This document shows, one piece after another, positions 43,245-52,880 of a DNA stretch of 64,000 nucleotides. How positions within the stretch are numbered: the first letter of the stretch is position 1; every line of letters begins with the position of its first letter. A program made the translations under genes and the position numbers. The notes under the pieces are model-generated. The model ran no database searches and was not told the origin of the DNA. It saw only the letters and a list, made by a program, of their open reading frames with translations. The stretch lies in the NCBI RefSeq assembly GCF_003072505.1, contig NZ_NTGB01000001.1, positions 818,820 through 882,819 on the forward strand. Reading direction: 5' to 3'. Origin of the DNA: Polynucleobacter rarus. Lineage in GTDB: Bacteria; Pseudomonadota; Gammaproteobacteria; Burkholderiales; Burkholderiaceae.

Positions 43245-45620
43245 ATGTTAAAAATACCTTTGTTAAAGAATCGTTTTATTAAGACTTGTTTTTTCAGTTT
43301 TATTTACTTAATTCCAACTTCTAGTTTTTTCATAGAACCTACAACTGTTTTTGCTAAAGTAAACACGAATCAAGAAAATGAAAAGCAAGTAACTAGTCTC
43401 CCAAAAAATGAAACAAATAAAAATAGTCTAATACCAGTCGAACAAAGAGCACCTCATATTCTTACCTTTCAAAAGTTAGGTATTGAATCTCCTATTGTTC
43501 TCAGAGGTATTGAAAGTGAACAAAACATTAACTTCAAAATTAGATCTGATGAAGTAGTTAGTAGTGCAAAGTTGAATTTAAGTTTTTATTATTCAAAGCA
43601 ACTACTTAGTGAACTTTCTCAAATTAATATTTTAATGAACGGTGAGCCTTTAGATGCTATTAACATAGAAGATGGATTTGGTGGCCAACGTATCAATAAA
43701 ACAATTGAAATACCCAAAGAATTAGTTTCTGATAATAATATTCTTACATTTCAACTGATTGCTCACTATTCAAAAGAATGTGAAGACCCTAGAGATAGTC
43801 GTTTATGGTCTGTCATCAGTAATCACAGCACAATTGAGATAGTATCAAATCAGTTTGTACTTCAAAATGATTTGCAATATTTCCCTTTGCCCTTTCTTGA
43901 TGCACAAGATGTTAAAAAGTCCAGCGTACCTTTTGTCTTTCTAAATAAATTAGGAAAAACATCGTTAGAATCAGCAGGTATTCTTGCTTCATATTTTGGA
44001 TCTATCTCTACTAATAATAATATTGATTATCCAGTTTATTTCAACAACATCCCCAATAAAGGTAATGCTATTGTTTTTCTGGATAGTTTAGAAACTCTAA
44101 ATAGTTTCAATAATTCTTCTGATAGTAGCAATTCTGACTCTCAATTATTAATTGTTTCTAATCCAAGCGATCAAAATGGAAAACTACTGCTTGTTTATGG
44201 TAAAAATCCTGAGGATCAAAAAACTACAATTTTAAATTTAATATCTAAATCAAGTAAATTGTCTGGTAATTTAGCAGTTTTTACTTCAAAACCTTTAATG
44301 GAGAAAAGAAGACCATATGATTCACCAGCATGGCTGCAGTCAGAAGGGCCTGTAAAGTTTTCTCAAGTATATCCTAACCTAAACTCGTTGAATGCATCAA
44401 GTTATGGGACAAGCACATTCCCTGTAGATATTAATCTTCCCCCTGATTTATTTGCATTAACGAATAAAAATAATGGAATAAAAATAGATATTAAATATAG
44501 CTACGATGAGCCTAATTTTGCAAAAGGTCAAAGTGCTAAATTTATCATTTCCACAGATGATCAAATAATTCGAGCAACTACTTTAAACAGTAGTAGTAAA
44601 AACAATTTTTTTGAGAATTTGTTAAATCCAACAAACTTTTTTAAAGCAAAAAGTGAAGAAAATGTTAGATTTTTAGATGGTACACTTTCAACTCATGTTC
44701 CAGTTGAACAAAAAAATAGTTTATTAAAATTAAAACCTTCTTTTAATTATAATTATTCTAATAAAATGGACTGTGTAAACAATTTAATGATTGCAAGTAC
44801 GAAGCAATCAATAAACCCAAATTCAACAATTGATATTTCGAATTTATCCCATTTTATAAAAATGCCAAATTTGGCAGTCTTTAAAACTCATGGTTATCCA
44901 TTTAGTCGGATGGCAGATCTTTCAGATACTTCTTTCATTATTTCTGGAGATTTATCACCTAGCTTGGTTAAATCCTATTTGAATGTTTTAGGATGGTTTG
45001 GTAAATCAATTCGTTTTCCAGCTGTTTCTATGACGGTTAATAATGAAAACGAAGTTGATCAATTTAAGCAAAAGAATTTAATAATCTTCAATAACTCTTC
45101 TAATAGTTCAAAGTTATTAAACTCATGGGATATCAACTTAGATACTGGTAATGTAAGTGATACTTATCTTGATAAAATTAATAGGCTATTCTCAAAACTG
45201 TTAAAGGAAGAACCAGACCCTGTAAATTCAACGCCAAATTTTAACCAGACTGATGTTAAAGCAAATATTCTTGAATTCCAATCACCTCTGTCAAATAAAA
45301 ATACAGTAGTTTTATTTTCATTTAACTCGGAGGATGGTTATAAATTAATTGATGATATTTTTGGTGAGTCTGACGAGTTAAGCGGCAAAGTATATGGATC
45401 ACGAACAGTTGTAACTAATCAAAGTAAGTTTTCGTTATCTGACAAAAGTGAGTATTATTTGGGAAGCCTTACATTAACTGAAAGCTTATACTTTTTCCTT
45501 GCTAAATACCCTTTCTTCTTTGTATTTTTTACAGTTTTAGTTATTTTATTCTTGTCGATAGTTAGTTATTATTTGCTTCGTGACCTTATTAAAAAAAGAA
45601 GTAATGCTGGAAAAATTTAA
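43245..45620 (+). CDS. bcsB: Cellulose synthase regulatory/periplasmic subunit BcsB
   Basis: 791 residues. N-terminal signal segment (FSFIYLIPTSSFFIEPTTVFA), repeated carbohydrate-binding and flavodoxin-like domains in the periplasm (for example VVSSAKLNLSFYYSKQLLSELSQ and GAILASYFGS-type regions), and a single C-terminal membrane anchor at about 756-780 that docks on BcsA. The LxxxxSKECEDPRDSRLWSVIS region is a family landmark. It guides the glucan from BcsA through the periplasm. The last 17 bases overlap the start of bcsZ. Confidence 0.93.
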   Translation: MLKIPLLKNRFIKTCFFSFIYLIPTSSFFIEPTTVFAKVNTNQENEKQVTSLPKNETNKNSLIPVEQRAPHILTFQKLGIESPIVLRGIESEQNINFKIRSDEVVSSAKLNLSFYYSKQLLSELSQINILMNGEPLDAINIEDGFGGQRINKTIEIPKELVSDNNILTFQLIAHYSKECEDPRDSRLWSVISNHSTIEIVSNQFVLQNDLQYFPLPFLDAQDVKKSSVPFVFLNKLGKTSLESAGILASYFGSISTNNNIDYPVYFNNIPNKGNAIVFLDSLETLNSFNNSSDSSNSDSQLLIVSNPSDQNGKLLLVYGKNPEDQKTTILNLISKSSKLSGNLAVFTSKPLMEKRRPYDSPAWLQSEGPVKFSQVYPNLNSLNASSYGTSTFPVDINLPPDLFALTNKNNGIKIDIKYSYDEPNFAKGQSAKFIISTDDQIIRATTLNSSSKNNFFENLLNPTNFFKAKSEENVRFLDGTLSTHVPVEQKNSLLKLKPSFNYNYSNKMDCVNNLMIASTKQSINPNSTIDISNLSHFIKMPNLAVFKTHGYPFSRMADLSDTSFIISGDLSPSLVKSYLNVLGWFGKSIRFPAVSMTVNNENEVDQFKQKNLIIFNNSSNSSKLLNSWDINLDTGNVSDTYLDKINRLFSKLLKEEPDPVNSTPNFNQTDVKANILEFQSPLSNKNTVVLFSFNSEDGYKLIDDIFGESDELSGKVYGSRTVVTNQSKFSLSDKSEYYLGSLTLTESLYFFLAKYPFFFVFFTVLVILFLSIVSYYLLRDLIKKRSNAGKI

Positions 45621-46854
45621 AAATAATTGGTTTTTTGGGTTAAAGAAAAAAATCTTATTATCGTTTGTTGTATTTTTATTAGGTGCACTGAGTTATTCAA
45701 TTATTAGTTTCTCAGTGCCCTTAATTTCATCTAAAAATTGTAAAGTTCAAAGTTGGCCTTTGTGGGTAACTTTCGTTGAAAACTTTATTTCTTATGATGG
45801 ACGGGTAATGGACAATAATCCAACCTTTAATCAGACAACAAGCGAGGGTCAATCCTACGGTTTATTTTTTGCTCTCGTTAACAATAACCCATTGCTTTTT
45901 GAAAAACTGTGGGTATGGACCAAAAATAATCTCATGCGTGGTGATGAGAATAATTTACCATCATGGTCTTGGGGGCAGAATAAATCTGGTATTTTTACCG
46001 TATTAGATAAAAATTCTGCATCTGATGCAGATCTATGGATTTCATATTCTTTACTAGAAGCTGGACGTATTTGGAAAAATGAAAACTATACCCAAGCTGG
46101 TTTAAGGATTCTCAATAAAATCGAAAGCTTAGAAATAGTTAATATTCCATCATTAGGACCGATGATGTTACCTGGTCAATTCGGCTTTGCTACTGAGAAC
46201 CCAAAATCTTGGGAGTTTAATCCAAGTTACCTTCCTATCTTTCAGTTAAGTTACATGGATAATATAAATCCTAAAGGTGATTGGAATCAAATAGCAATTA
46301 ATTCTTTAAAAATGATTAAAGAAACCAGCCCAATTGGAATCGTTCCTGAATGGGTTTCATATCAGTATGATGAATTTACTAAAGCAGGTTTTTTTTATGT
46401 TGTTCCAACAAGGGGTACTATAAGTTCGTATAACTCTATCCGTGTATATTTGTGGGCTGGATTAGTAAATAAAAAAGATCCCTTATCAAACGAGCTTCTT
46501 TCTCTAACTAGAGGAATGGCAAAGATTGTTGAAAAAAAAGGATTTCCTCCTGAAGAAGTTTCCGTATCAAATGCAGAGGGTGATAAGCTTGCTCCTTATG
46601 GATTTACAGCGGCTCTTTTGCCTTATTTGACCGCTTTAGGTTCATCTTCTTTGGCTAAATCCCTATTTATTACTGCCAAAGAAAATCAAATTAAGACTAC
46701 CAAAACTGAAAATAGAGATACTAATCCTGCCTTTTATTATGATTATATTTTGTCCCTTTTCGGTGTTGGGCATTTTGAAAATCGATATAGATTTGCCGCA
46801 GATGGAAAACTTGAACTTCCTTGGTTACAACTTAGATGTAAATTTCCTAAATAA
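45604..46854 (+). CDS. bcsZ: Endo-beta-1,4-glucanase BcsZ (GH8)
   Basis: 416 residues from the ATG at 45604, which lies inside the end of bcsB. An N-terminal hydrophobic segment (about 17-40) serves as signal peptide or anchor. GH8 catalytic features: TSEGQSYG with the proton donor Glu81, and SDADLWISYSLLEAGRIW with Asp141/Asp143, followed by the tryptophan/tyrosine-rich glucan groove. BcsZ cleaves cellulose in the periplasm and is needed for proper fibre output. It closes the bcsPQABZ block. Confidence 0.94.
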   Translation: MLEKFKNNWFFGLKKKILLSFVVFLLGALSYSIISFSVPLISSKNCKVQSWPLWVTFVENFISYDGRVMDNNPTFNQTTSEGQSYGLFFALVNNNPLLFEKLWVWTKNNLMRGDENNLPSWSWGQNKSGIFTVLDKNSASDADLWISYSLLEAGRIWKNENYTQAGLRILNKIESLEIVNIPSLGPMMLPGQFGFATENPKSWEFNPSYLPIFQLSYMDNINPKGDWNQIAINSLKMIKETSPIGIVPEWVSYQYDEFTKAGFFYVVPTRGTISSYNSIRVYLWAGLVNKKDPLSNELLSLTRGMAKIVEKKGFPPEEVSVSNAEGDKLAPYGFTAALLPYLTALGSSSLAKSLFITAKENQIKTTKTENRDTNPAFYYDYILSLFGVGHFENRYRFAADGKLELPWLQLRCKFPK

Positions 46855-47001
46855 GTTTTATTTTAAATTTTAGTTAGTCCTACATTTTTGATTCAGATGA
46901 AACTAAAATAGCCAGCCTTTATTTAAATTCATGAATTGATACAGAAATTAAATTTAGGTATTCCATCAACAAGTTTATATTATTAATTTTCACTCTCATT
47001 T

Positions 47002-47340
47002 CTATTGCCAATATTTTGACAATAATGTCAAAACTACCATACCAGTAGTTAGGCTCAGCACCATACTTTTAGAAAAGTAGAAGATCACGATTGTTGAAAT
47101 ACTTGAGTAAATTTGCACTGGCTGCATTGCAAATTGGTAGCTTTTAGTGAGGGCATCTTTTTCAAAAAGCAATTCTGGAATCACAATTGCTATTAATGCA
47201 CCTGTTGGGGCATATTGGATTAAGTTTCTGACGGATGGTGACAACTTAAGTTTAGCACCAACAGTCAGAAAAAAACTACGCGTAAAAAAGGTTACAAAAC
47301 TTAAGGTAAGGATGCAAGACCAGAAATAAATTTCAGACAT
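47002..47340 (-). CDS. azlD: AzlD-family branched-chain amino acid exporter subunit
   Basis: 113 residues from the ATG at 47338-47340, preceded by AGAGGAAAA; the open frame runs 17 codons further into the IS66 end, which is an artefact of the insertion. Four membrane segments; SCILTLSFVTFFTRSFF and LIQYAPTGALIAIVIPELL match AzlD proteins. AzlD is the small partner of AzlC (here at 49855) in exporting branched-chain amino acids. The IS66 element separates it from azlC and its former promoter, so expression may now depend on IS readthrough. Confidence 0.85.
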   Translation of the reverse strand: MSEIYFWSCILTLSFVTFFTRSFFLTVGAKLKLSPSVRNLIQYAPTGALIAIVIPELLFEKDALTKSYQFAMQPVQIYSSISTIVIFYFSKSMVLSLTTGMVVLTLLSKYWQ

Positions 47341-47406
47341 TTTTCCTCTGAACTTGTTCAATTGTAAGCGTTTAGCCAACACATGTTGCATTTTGATGGG
47401 CTTGTG

Positions 47407-48983
47407 TTACTGCGAAGTGGGTTGCCAGCGATGCGGCAATAATTCTTCGATCTGGTTGTTCTTTTGGGTGGGCAACCTTGTTAGAACATCTTTCATATAG
47501 GCATATGGATCATGACCGTTCATCTTCGCTGATTGGATCAAACTCATGACGGCAGCAGCACGTTTGCCTGCACGTAACGAGCCAGCAAACAACCAGTTTG
47601 AGCGTCCAATAGCGATGGGCCGTATTTGATTTTCAATCCAATTATTGTCAATCGGCAACTGACCATCATCAATGTAACGCGTGAGTGCTGTCCATCGCTT
47701 CAAGGTGTAATCTAATGCCCGTGCTGTAGCCGAGCCATCAGTAATCTTCATTCGTTGCAAACGCATCCATTCAAATAAAACATTTGCAATTGGGCGAGAT
47801 CGCTCTTGTCGTAACTTCTGACGACTCTTGGCCAGTCCAAATCTTTTACTTCCCGCTCTACTTCATAAAGTTGCCGCATGAGCTCAAGGGCATGTTCTGC
47901 AATCTGACTTTTATTCGCCACATGCAATTCAAAAAACTTTCGTCGTGCGTGTGCCATACAACCGACTTCGGTCACGCCATTGGCAATCATTGCTTTATAG
48001 CCACTGAAGTCATCACAAACTAAACTCCCTCGCCAATCCCCCACAAAGTTACGGGCGTTCTCACCAGAGCGACTCTCTGCAAAATCGTAAATGACGGCCT
48101 TTAAATCTTCATGTACTCCAGGAGCGTAAGCCCATAAATAAGCACGATGTGTTTTCTGATTGCCAGGCTTGAGCATTTGTACGGGTGTTTCATCTGCGTG
48201 TAAGACACGATGAGTCAGTACTAGCTCTCGCAGTGCATCTACTAGTGGTTGTAAACGCACACCACAGATACCAACCCACTGAGCTAAGGTCGAGCGTGGT
48301 AAATGAACACCGGCGCGAGTAAAGATAGTTTCTTGACGATACAGTGGTAAATGGTCTGCATACTTCGCAACCAATACCTGTGCCAATAAACCAGCAGTAG
48401 CAATGCCTTTATCAATGATTTGTGCAGGGACTGGTGACTGCGTCAATGTCTTACAAGAACCGCAAGCCCATTTACCACGGATATGACGCTCTACCGTGAC
48501 AACACCCGGCGTGTAATCTAACTTCTCACTAATATCTTCACCAATGCGTTTCAGTTGACATCCGCAACGACAGAGGGTTGAATCGGGTTCATGTCGGAAC
48601 TCGACCCGAGGTAAGTTCGCAGGTAAAGGGGTACGCTTCGGTGTTTGACGCTGACGCTGAAAGACTTCGGGAGTTGCCAGCTCCTCCATTTCTGATTCCA
48701 TGGCAGCGATATCCGTGTCGAGCGTTTCTTCAAGTAAGCTAGCCTGTGCAGGATCTAATCGCTCACTTTGCTGTCCGAACCTCCAACGCTTACTGATAGC
48801 CATCTCATGGGTGAGTTGATCAATCTTGGTTTGTCGATACAACAGTTCTTTTTTCTGCTGCTCAATTTCCGCCTGACTCTGAGCGATGACTTGTTTGTGC
48901 TCTTGGTTCTCTAACATCAACCTCAAGGCCAACTCACGCAAAGCTTGCGGATTCAGATGCTCAAGAGTTTGTGAAGTAACCAT
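47407..48983 (-). pseudogene. tnpC: IS66 transposase TnpC, broken by a frameshift
   Basis: The N-terminal frame (from ATG 48983) runs 411 codons and the C-terminal part continues in another frame to 47407. The parts join if one base is restored near 47830-47843: EVKDLD is followed in the correct frame by LAKSRQKLRQERSRPIANVLFEWMR. Features of TnpC remain: leucine-zipper-like N-terminus, zinc-binding CRCGCQ and WACGSC, the DDE catalytic region with VCDDFSGYKAMI, and DNNWIENQIRPIAIGR. Intact TnpC is about 510-540 residues, which the sum fits. The element is probably unable to move by itself. Confidence 0.88.
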
Positions 48984-49089
48984 AACGATAGTATTTCACA
49001 TTCGTAATGAGCTGATAATTATAGGTTTTCCTAATTGATTTTTTAGGTAAATTAAGGAAAAATTTAAGTTATTAAACCAACTAAAAAGA

Positions 49090-49425
49090 TCATAAGAGCT
49101 TTATGATACCTGCCTCTCCGAGGCGATGCCAAGGTAGTCCAAGGACCAATGCATCGAACTGTTCCCGACTGATTTGCATCTGTGTTGCAGTGTCCGTTCG
49201 AGGCCAAATAAAGTGACCTTCATGTAAGCGACGAGCGGCTAACCAGATGCCAAAACCATCGTGCACTAGCACCTTTATGCGATTAGCGCGACGATTCGCA
49301 AATAGATAAGCGTGATTTGGATATGCCGACCCAAACACCTTCACTACGCGTGCTAGCGCCGTATCAGTTCCCGCTCGCATATCCATCGGTTCCGTTGCAA
49401 TCCATACGGCGTCAACACGAATCAT
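49090..49425 (-). CDS. tnpB: IS66 accessory protein TnpB
   Basis: 111 residues from the ATG at 49423-49425, which overlaps the tnpA stop by ATGA. The family signature is clear: WIATEPMDMRAGTDTALARV at the start, HAYLFANRRANRIKVLVHDGFGIWLAARRL in the middle, and a C-terminal LVLGLPWHRLG. TnpB is needed for IS66 transposition; its biochemical role is not settled. The gene seems intact. Confidence 0.95.
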   Translation of the reverse strand: MIRVDAVWIATEPMDMRAGTDTALARVVKVFGSAYPNHAYLFANRRANRIKVLVHDGFGIWLAARRLHEGHFIWPRTDTATQMQISREQFDALVLGLPWHRLGEAGIIKLL

Positions 49426-49814
49426 TTGGTAAGTTCCCGTAACCACGCTAAACAAGTCGCACTAGCTTGCATGGGCCACTTCACTCTAATCGTCGAGCTA
49501 CCCTTGTGAACTTCAATCTCAATCGATTGGCCATCAGCTTTAGAGGAGGGGTGAGGAAGGCTTACCGGTAAAAAACCTGGCGTATGACCCATCAATACAG
49601 AACCACTGGAACCTGAGAGACTATTTCCTCGCTTAACGTAATTTGGATCAGCATCGCGGATCCATCGTCGCAATAAGTTCGCATTCAACCCATTACTAAG
49701 TGCAACAGATGCAATCGAAACATGTGGTTGACGCGCTTGAGCAACGACCTCCGATTTAAAATCTTTACTATATCGTTGTCTTATTCGTGTTTCGGTTGGA
49801 CTAGTAAGATCCAT
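49422..49814 (-). CDS. tnpA: IS66 protein TnpA (helix-turn-helix)
   Basis: 130 residues from the ATG at 49812-49814; an upstream ATG three codons earlier is possible. The N-terminal helix-turn-helix is typical of transposase-associated proteins (RYSKDFKSEVVAQARQ, then VSIASVALSNGLNANLLRRWI). The C-terminus has the IS66-type IEIEVHKGSSTIRVKWP. It probably binds the element's ends. Overlaps tnpB by four bases. Confidence 0.93.
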   Translation of the reverse strand: MDLTSPTETRIRQRYSKDFKSEVVAQARQPHVSIASVALSNGLNANLLRRWIRDADPNYVKRGNSLSGSSGSVLMGHTPGFLPVSLPHPSSKADGQSIEIEVHKGSSTIRVKWPMQASATCLAWLRELTK

Positions 49815-49854
49815 AGTGTACACTTCTCCACTTATTTTTTAAGTGGAGACATGT

Positions 49855-50592
49855 TCACTTAATAAGTACTTCAGGACAAGATGTGTTCACCGGACGCATA
49901 CGTTCAATTAAAAAAGCAGTACACATTGCGGCTAACACGGTACTTAAAATACCTAAACGGTAGGGGAGATTAATGGTAAACATGGTAACAAGAATACTGA
50001 CTATGCCGATGGTAATTTCTTTAGGAGTCTTTAAATTAGGGGCGATTAAACAAATCAACACCAAGGTTCCTGCAAAGGCAAAATTCCATTCATTAGGAAT
50101 ATAAATCCCGAAGACTAAGGCTACTACTAGCCCCAATTGCCATACCACCCAGTTGATTGTGGCTGTCCCTAAAAAATACTGATAAACCTCTTTCTTGGAA
50201 TCTGTTGTTGCAGTTGGATATTTTCTAGTAAAGACGGCAAAAGAAATATCACCATTTAAATAACCTAAAATAGCTCGTTGAAAAAAAGATAAGTCTTTAA
50301 AGTGGGGTGCAATAGCAGCACTGTAGACAATAAAACGGGAGTTAATCACCATCGTTGTAAAAAAAATAATCCAAATTGGAAAGTTACCATTCATCAGCGG
50401 AATGGATGCAAGTTGGGCAGAGCCTGCATAGACAGCTAAAGACATAACAATCGTGTTCAATACGGCAAACCCGGTTTTGATAATGGCCAGATTTAAAACA
50501 ATCGACCAGGTAAAAATGCCGATCGAAGGTCCTAACATATCATTGAACGATTCTCGGAGTACTGGATTTTTGAATAAATTGTTGAGTCTCAT
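49855..50592 (-). CDS. azlC: AzlC-family branched-chain amino acid permease
   Basis: 245 residues, near the usual length, with about eight membrane segments. Family features: GPSIGIFTWSIV at the N-terminus and SLAVYAGSAQLASIPLM, FFTTMVINSRFIVYSAAIAP after. With AzlD it exports branched-chain amino acids and analogues. Depending on where the IS66 end is placed, the stop codon TGA may be native or supplied by the IS; the last residues (VLIK) are short either way. Divergent from a TctC gene across 123 bases. Confidence 0.88.
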   Translation of the reverse strand: MRLNNLFKNPVLRESFNDMLGPSIGIFTWSIVLNLAIIKTGFAVLNTIVMSLAVYAGSAQLASIPLMNGNFPIWIIFFTTMVINSRFIVYSAAIAPHFKDLSFFQRAILGYLNGDISFAVFTRKYPTATTDSKKEVYQYFLGTATINWVVWQLGLVVALVFGIYIPNEWNFAFAGTLVLICLIAPNLKTPKEITIGIVSILVTMFTINLPYRLGILSTVLAAMCTAFLIERMRPVNTSCPEVLIK

Positions 50593-50715
50593 TAATATTG
50601 ATGAAAGAACAAAAGAGTCTATTGTAGGTTCTTATGTGTAATGTGTCGATGAAGTCTTGTATGCTAATGTGTCTAATACTAAAACGCCACTGCGTTAAAT
50701 TGGGAGGAACAAAAA

Positions 50716-51720
50716 TTGAGATCAAAATTGCATGCCATTAATGCGCTAAAAAGGAATCATTTAGCGCTTGCTTTGACTGTGTTTATGGCACTCATTTCAA
50801 GTCATTCCATAGCTCAAACAAAGCCATGGCCGAGTCGCCCAATTACTCTCGTGGTTACCTACCCTCCTGCCGGAACCGCAGATATTATGGCTCGAACTAT
50901 TGCTGATCCCTTGGGTAAATTCCTTGGCACAATCATCATTGTAGAAAACAAACCGGGCGCAAGTGGTCAAATCGCGGCAAATTTTGTCGCAAAATCTAAT
51001 CCTGATGGCTACACTCTCATGTTAGATGCCTCCTCTTTTGCTGTAAATCCCAGTCTTTTCAACAAACTCCCCTATGACACCTTGAAGGACTTTAGGATGC
51101 TTGGTGTGATTGCGCAGTATCCCAATGTTTTACTCGTCAATCCGAGTTTTCCGGCTCGTTCCGCAAAAGATGTGGTCAACCTCGCTAAAAAAAATCCTGA
51201 TAGTATTTCTTACGCATCCTCTGGCAACGGTTCTGCCCAACATTTATCTGGTGTGTTGTTCGAGTTGCGCTCTGGTATTGAAATGCAACACATACCTTAT
51301 AAAGGCGCTGGACTGGCTTTAAATGATGTTTTGGGCGGACAAGTACCTGTTTTCTTCGGTAGCGTCGCGTCCACCAAGCAATATGTGGACTCGGGTAAAT
51401 TAATTGCCCTTGCCGTTACCAGTAAAAAACGAGCTACTTCCATGCCAACTATTCCAACGATGTTAGAAGCAGGGATTCCGGAATATGAAGTGTATGAGTG
51501 GAATGCGCTGTTTGCTCCAAGCGGTATTTCAGAGGAGATTTATCAAAAAATCACGGAAGCAATTTCTAAAGTTTTACAAACCCCTGAGGTTAAAGCAAAA
51601 ATTGTGAGTTTAGGTGGTGAGATATTTACTGGCAATACCCAACAAGCCGTTGAGTTTGAAAAGGCGCAAATATTGAAGTGGTCGAAGGTAATTAAAGAGA
51701 AAAAAATCAGTATCGATTAA
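50716..51720 (+). CDS. TctC/Bug-family periplasmic substrate-binding protein
   Basis: 334 residues from a TTG start at 50716, supported by GGGAGG eight to nine bases upstream. Signal peptide ending SHSIAQ, then Bug motifs WPSRPITLVVTYPPAGTADIMAR and NKPGASGQIAANFVAKSNPDGYT. Followed after 56 bases by a YeeE-type transporter gene. The ligand is unknown and no permease partner is adjacent; the YeeE protein belongs to another transporter family. Confidence 0.92.
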   Translation: MRSKLHAINALKRNHLALALTVFMALISSHSIAQTKPWPSRPITLVVTYPPAGTADIMARTIADPLGKFLGTIIIVENKPGASGQIAANFVAKSNPDGYTLMLDASSFAVNPSLFNKLPYDTLKDFRMLGVIAQYPNVLLVNPSFPARSAKDVVNLAKKNPDSISYASSGNGSAQHLSGVLFELRSGIEMQHIPYKGAGLALNDVLGGQVPVFFGSVASTKQYVDSGKLIALAVTSKKRATSMPTIPTMLEAGIPEYEVYEWNALFAPSGISEEIYQKITEAISKVLQTPEVKAKIVSLGGEIFTGNTQQAVEFEKAQILKWSKVIKEKKISID

Positions 51721-51776
51721 TCGCTATTCTGAAATAAGACTAAAATTGTATTTTTCTAAAAGTTAAGAGCAAATTA

Positions 51777-52880
51777 ATGTTGAATTTACACTCACCTGAG
51801 ACAATTTATGACCTCGTCTTGTGTGGTTCATTTAGTATCACTTTGATACTTGGTTACATTATGCAAAGAACTAACTTTTGCACCATGGGTGCGATTAGTG
51901 ATTATTTTCTAATGGGCAGTTTGACTAGAGCTCGTCAATGGATCTTAGCCATTGCCGTGTCCGTGATTGGGGTTGGGGCGTTGAGGTATTTCCAATTGGT
52001 GGTGCTTGAAGATTCTATTTACATTGCCCCGAAAGTTCTTTGGTTATCTGTGCTTCTTGGTAGTTTGATGTTTGGTGTCGGTATGGTTTTTGCTTCTGGA
52101 TGTGCCGGACGAAATTTGATGCGCGTTGGTAGTGGCAGTATTCGCGCTTTGGTAGTTGTGGTGGTTGCTGGAATATTTGCACAAATGGCGCTGCGTGGCG
52201 TTTTTGCCGTGATTCGCGTCAATACGGTTGATCAAGTATTTTTTACACTGCCTTCCAATCAAGATGTTTTAAGTATTCTTGATTATCTATTTGCTTTAGG
52301 TCCCTTAGCCATTTTTCTGTTCACCATTGTTTTAGGCTTAGCGATGATTGCTTGGGTCTTTTCAGAAAAGAAATTTTGGACTTTAGAAAATTGCTTAATC
52401 GGTCTGTTTGTAGGTTTTTGTATTATTTCTTTTTGGTGGTTAGTAGGAAATTTTGCTTTCTTAGAAGAAGATCCAAACACCCTCGAAAAGGCATATCTGG
52501 CAACTAATTCAAATCGACTAGAAATGGTTTCATTTGTTGCACCAATTGCCTATTTATTAGACTATCTCACTCTTTTCAGCGACGTATCCAAAAAGCTAAC
52601 ATTAGGTATCGTTAGCATTTTTGGCATGATGTTTGGATCCTTTCTAGCCGTCCAGTTGGATCAGGATTGGCGTTGGCAAGGTTTTACTGGCTTGCCTGAT
52701 TTAAGCCGCCATTTAATTGGTGCTGCCCTCATGGGTGTGGGAGGAGTGACAGCTCTTGGTTGTACTTTTGGCCAGGGGCTTAGTGGCATCTCTACTTTAT
52801 CCATCAGTTCAATGATTGCCATCGCTGGTTTCATTGGTGGCGCTTATTTGGCTCTTAAATACCTAGAAAAAAATAATTAA
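51777..52880 (+). CDS. YeeE/YedE-family (thio)sulfur transporter
   Basis: 367 residues with about nine to ten membrane segments. The conserved cysteine motifs are present: QRTNFCTMGAISDYF near 30, FASGCAGRNLMRVGSGS near 110, and LGCTFGQGLSGISTL near 330. In characterised relatives such as TsuA, such cysteines relay thiosulfate through the membrane. The long form with two repeats is seen here in one chain. Its stop overlaps the stop of the convergent hydrolase gene by four bases. Likely role: uptake of thiosulfate or another sulfur compound. Confidence 0.88.
   Translation: MLNLHSPETIYDLVLCGSFSITLILGYIMQRTNFCTMGAISDYFLMGSLTRARQWILAIAVSVIGVGALRYFQLVVLEDSIYIAPKVLWLSVLLGSLMFGVGMVFASGCAGRNLMRVGSGSIRALVVVVVAGIFAQMALRGVFAVIRVNTVDQVFFTLPSNQDVLSILDYLFALGPLAIFLFTIVLGLAMIAWVFSEKKFWTLENCLIGLFVGFCIISFWWLVGNFAFLEEDPNTLEKAYLATNSNRLEMVSFVAPIAYLLDYLTLFSDVSKKLTLGIVSIFGMMFGSFLAVQLDQDWRWQGFTGLPDLSRHLIGAALMGVGGVTALGCTFGQGLSGISTLSISSMIAIAGFIGGAYLALKYLEKNN

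Larger units (their letters stand above)
47364..49858 (-). mobile_element. IS66-family insertion sequence between azlC and azlD
   Basis: About 2.5 kb with the IS66 gene set tnpA-tnpB-tnpC on the minus strand and visibly higher G+C than its flanks. The left boundary is placed at GTAAGCG (47364), a typical IS66 terminus. The right boundary is less certain: GTGAACATGTCTCCA read inward from 49858 matches the left end at 9 of 15 positions. If instead the element ends at 49852, an 8-base near-repeat (GTTCAATT at 47356-47363, GTTCACTT at 49853-49860) would be the target duplication with one mismatch. Confidence 0.85.

Noticed and set aside
47013..47032. TTTTGACA-ATAA-TGTCAAAA hairpin as a terminator after bcsZ
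   Set aside because: It lies inside the 3' end of azlD coding sequence and has no T-run on the plus strand, so terminator function is not supported.
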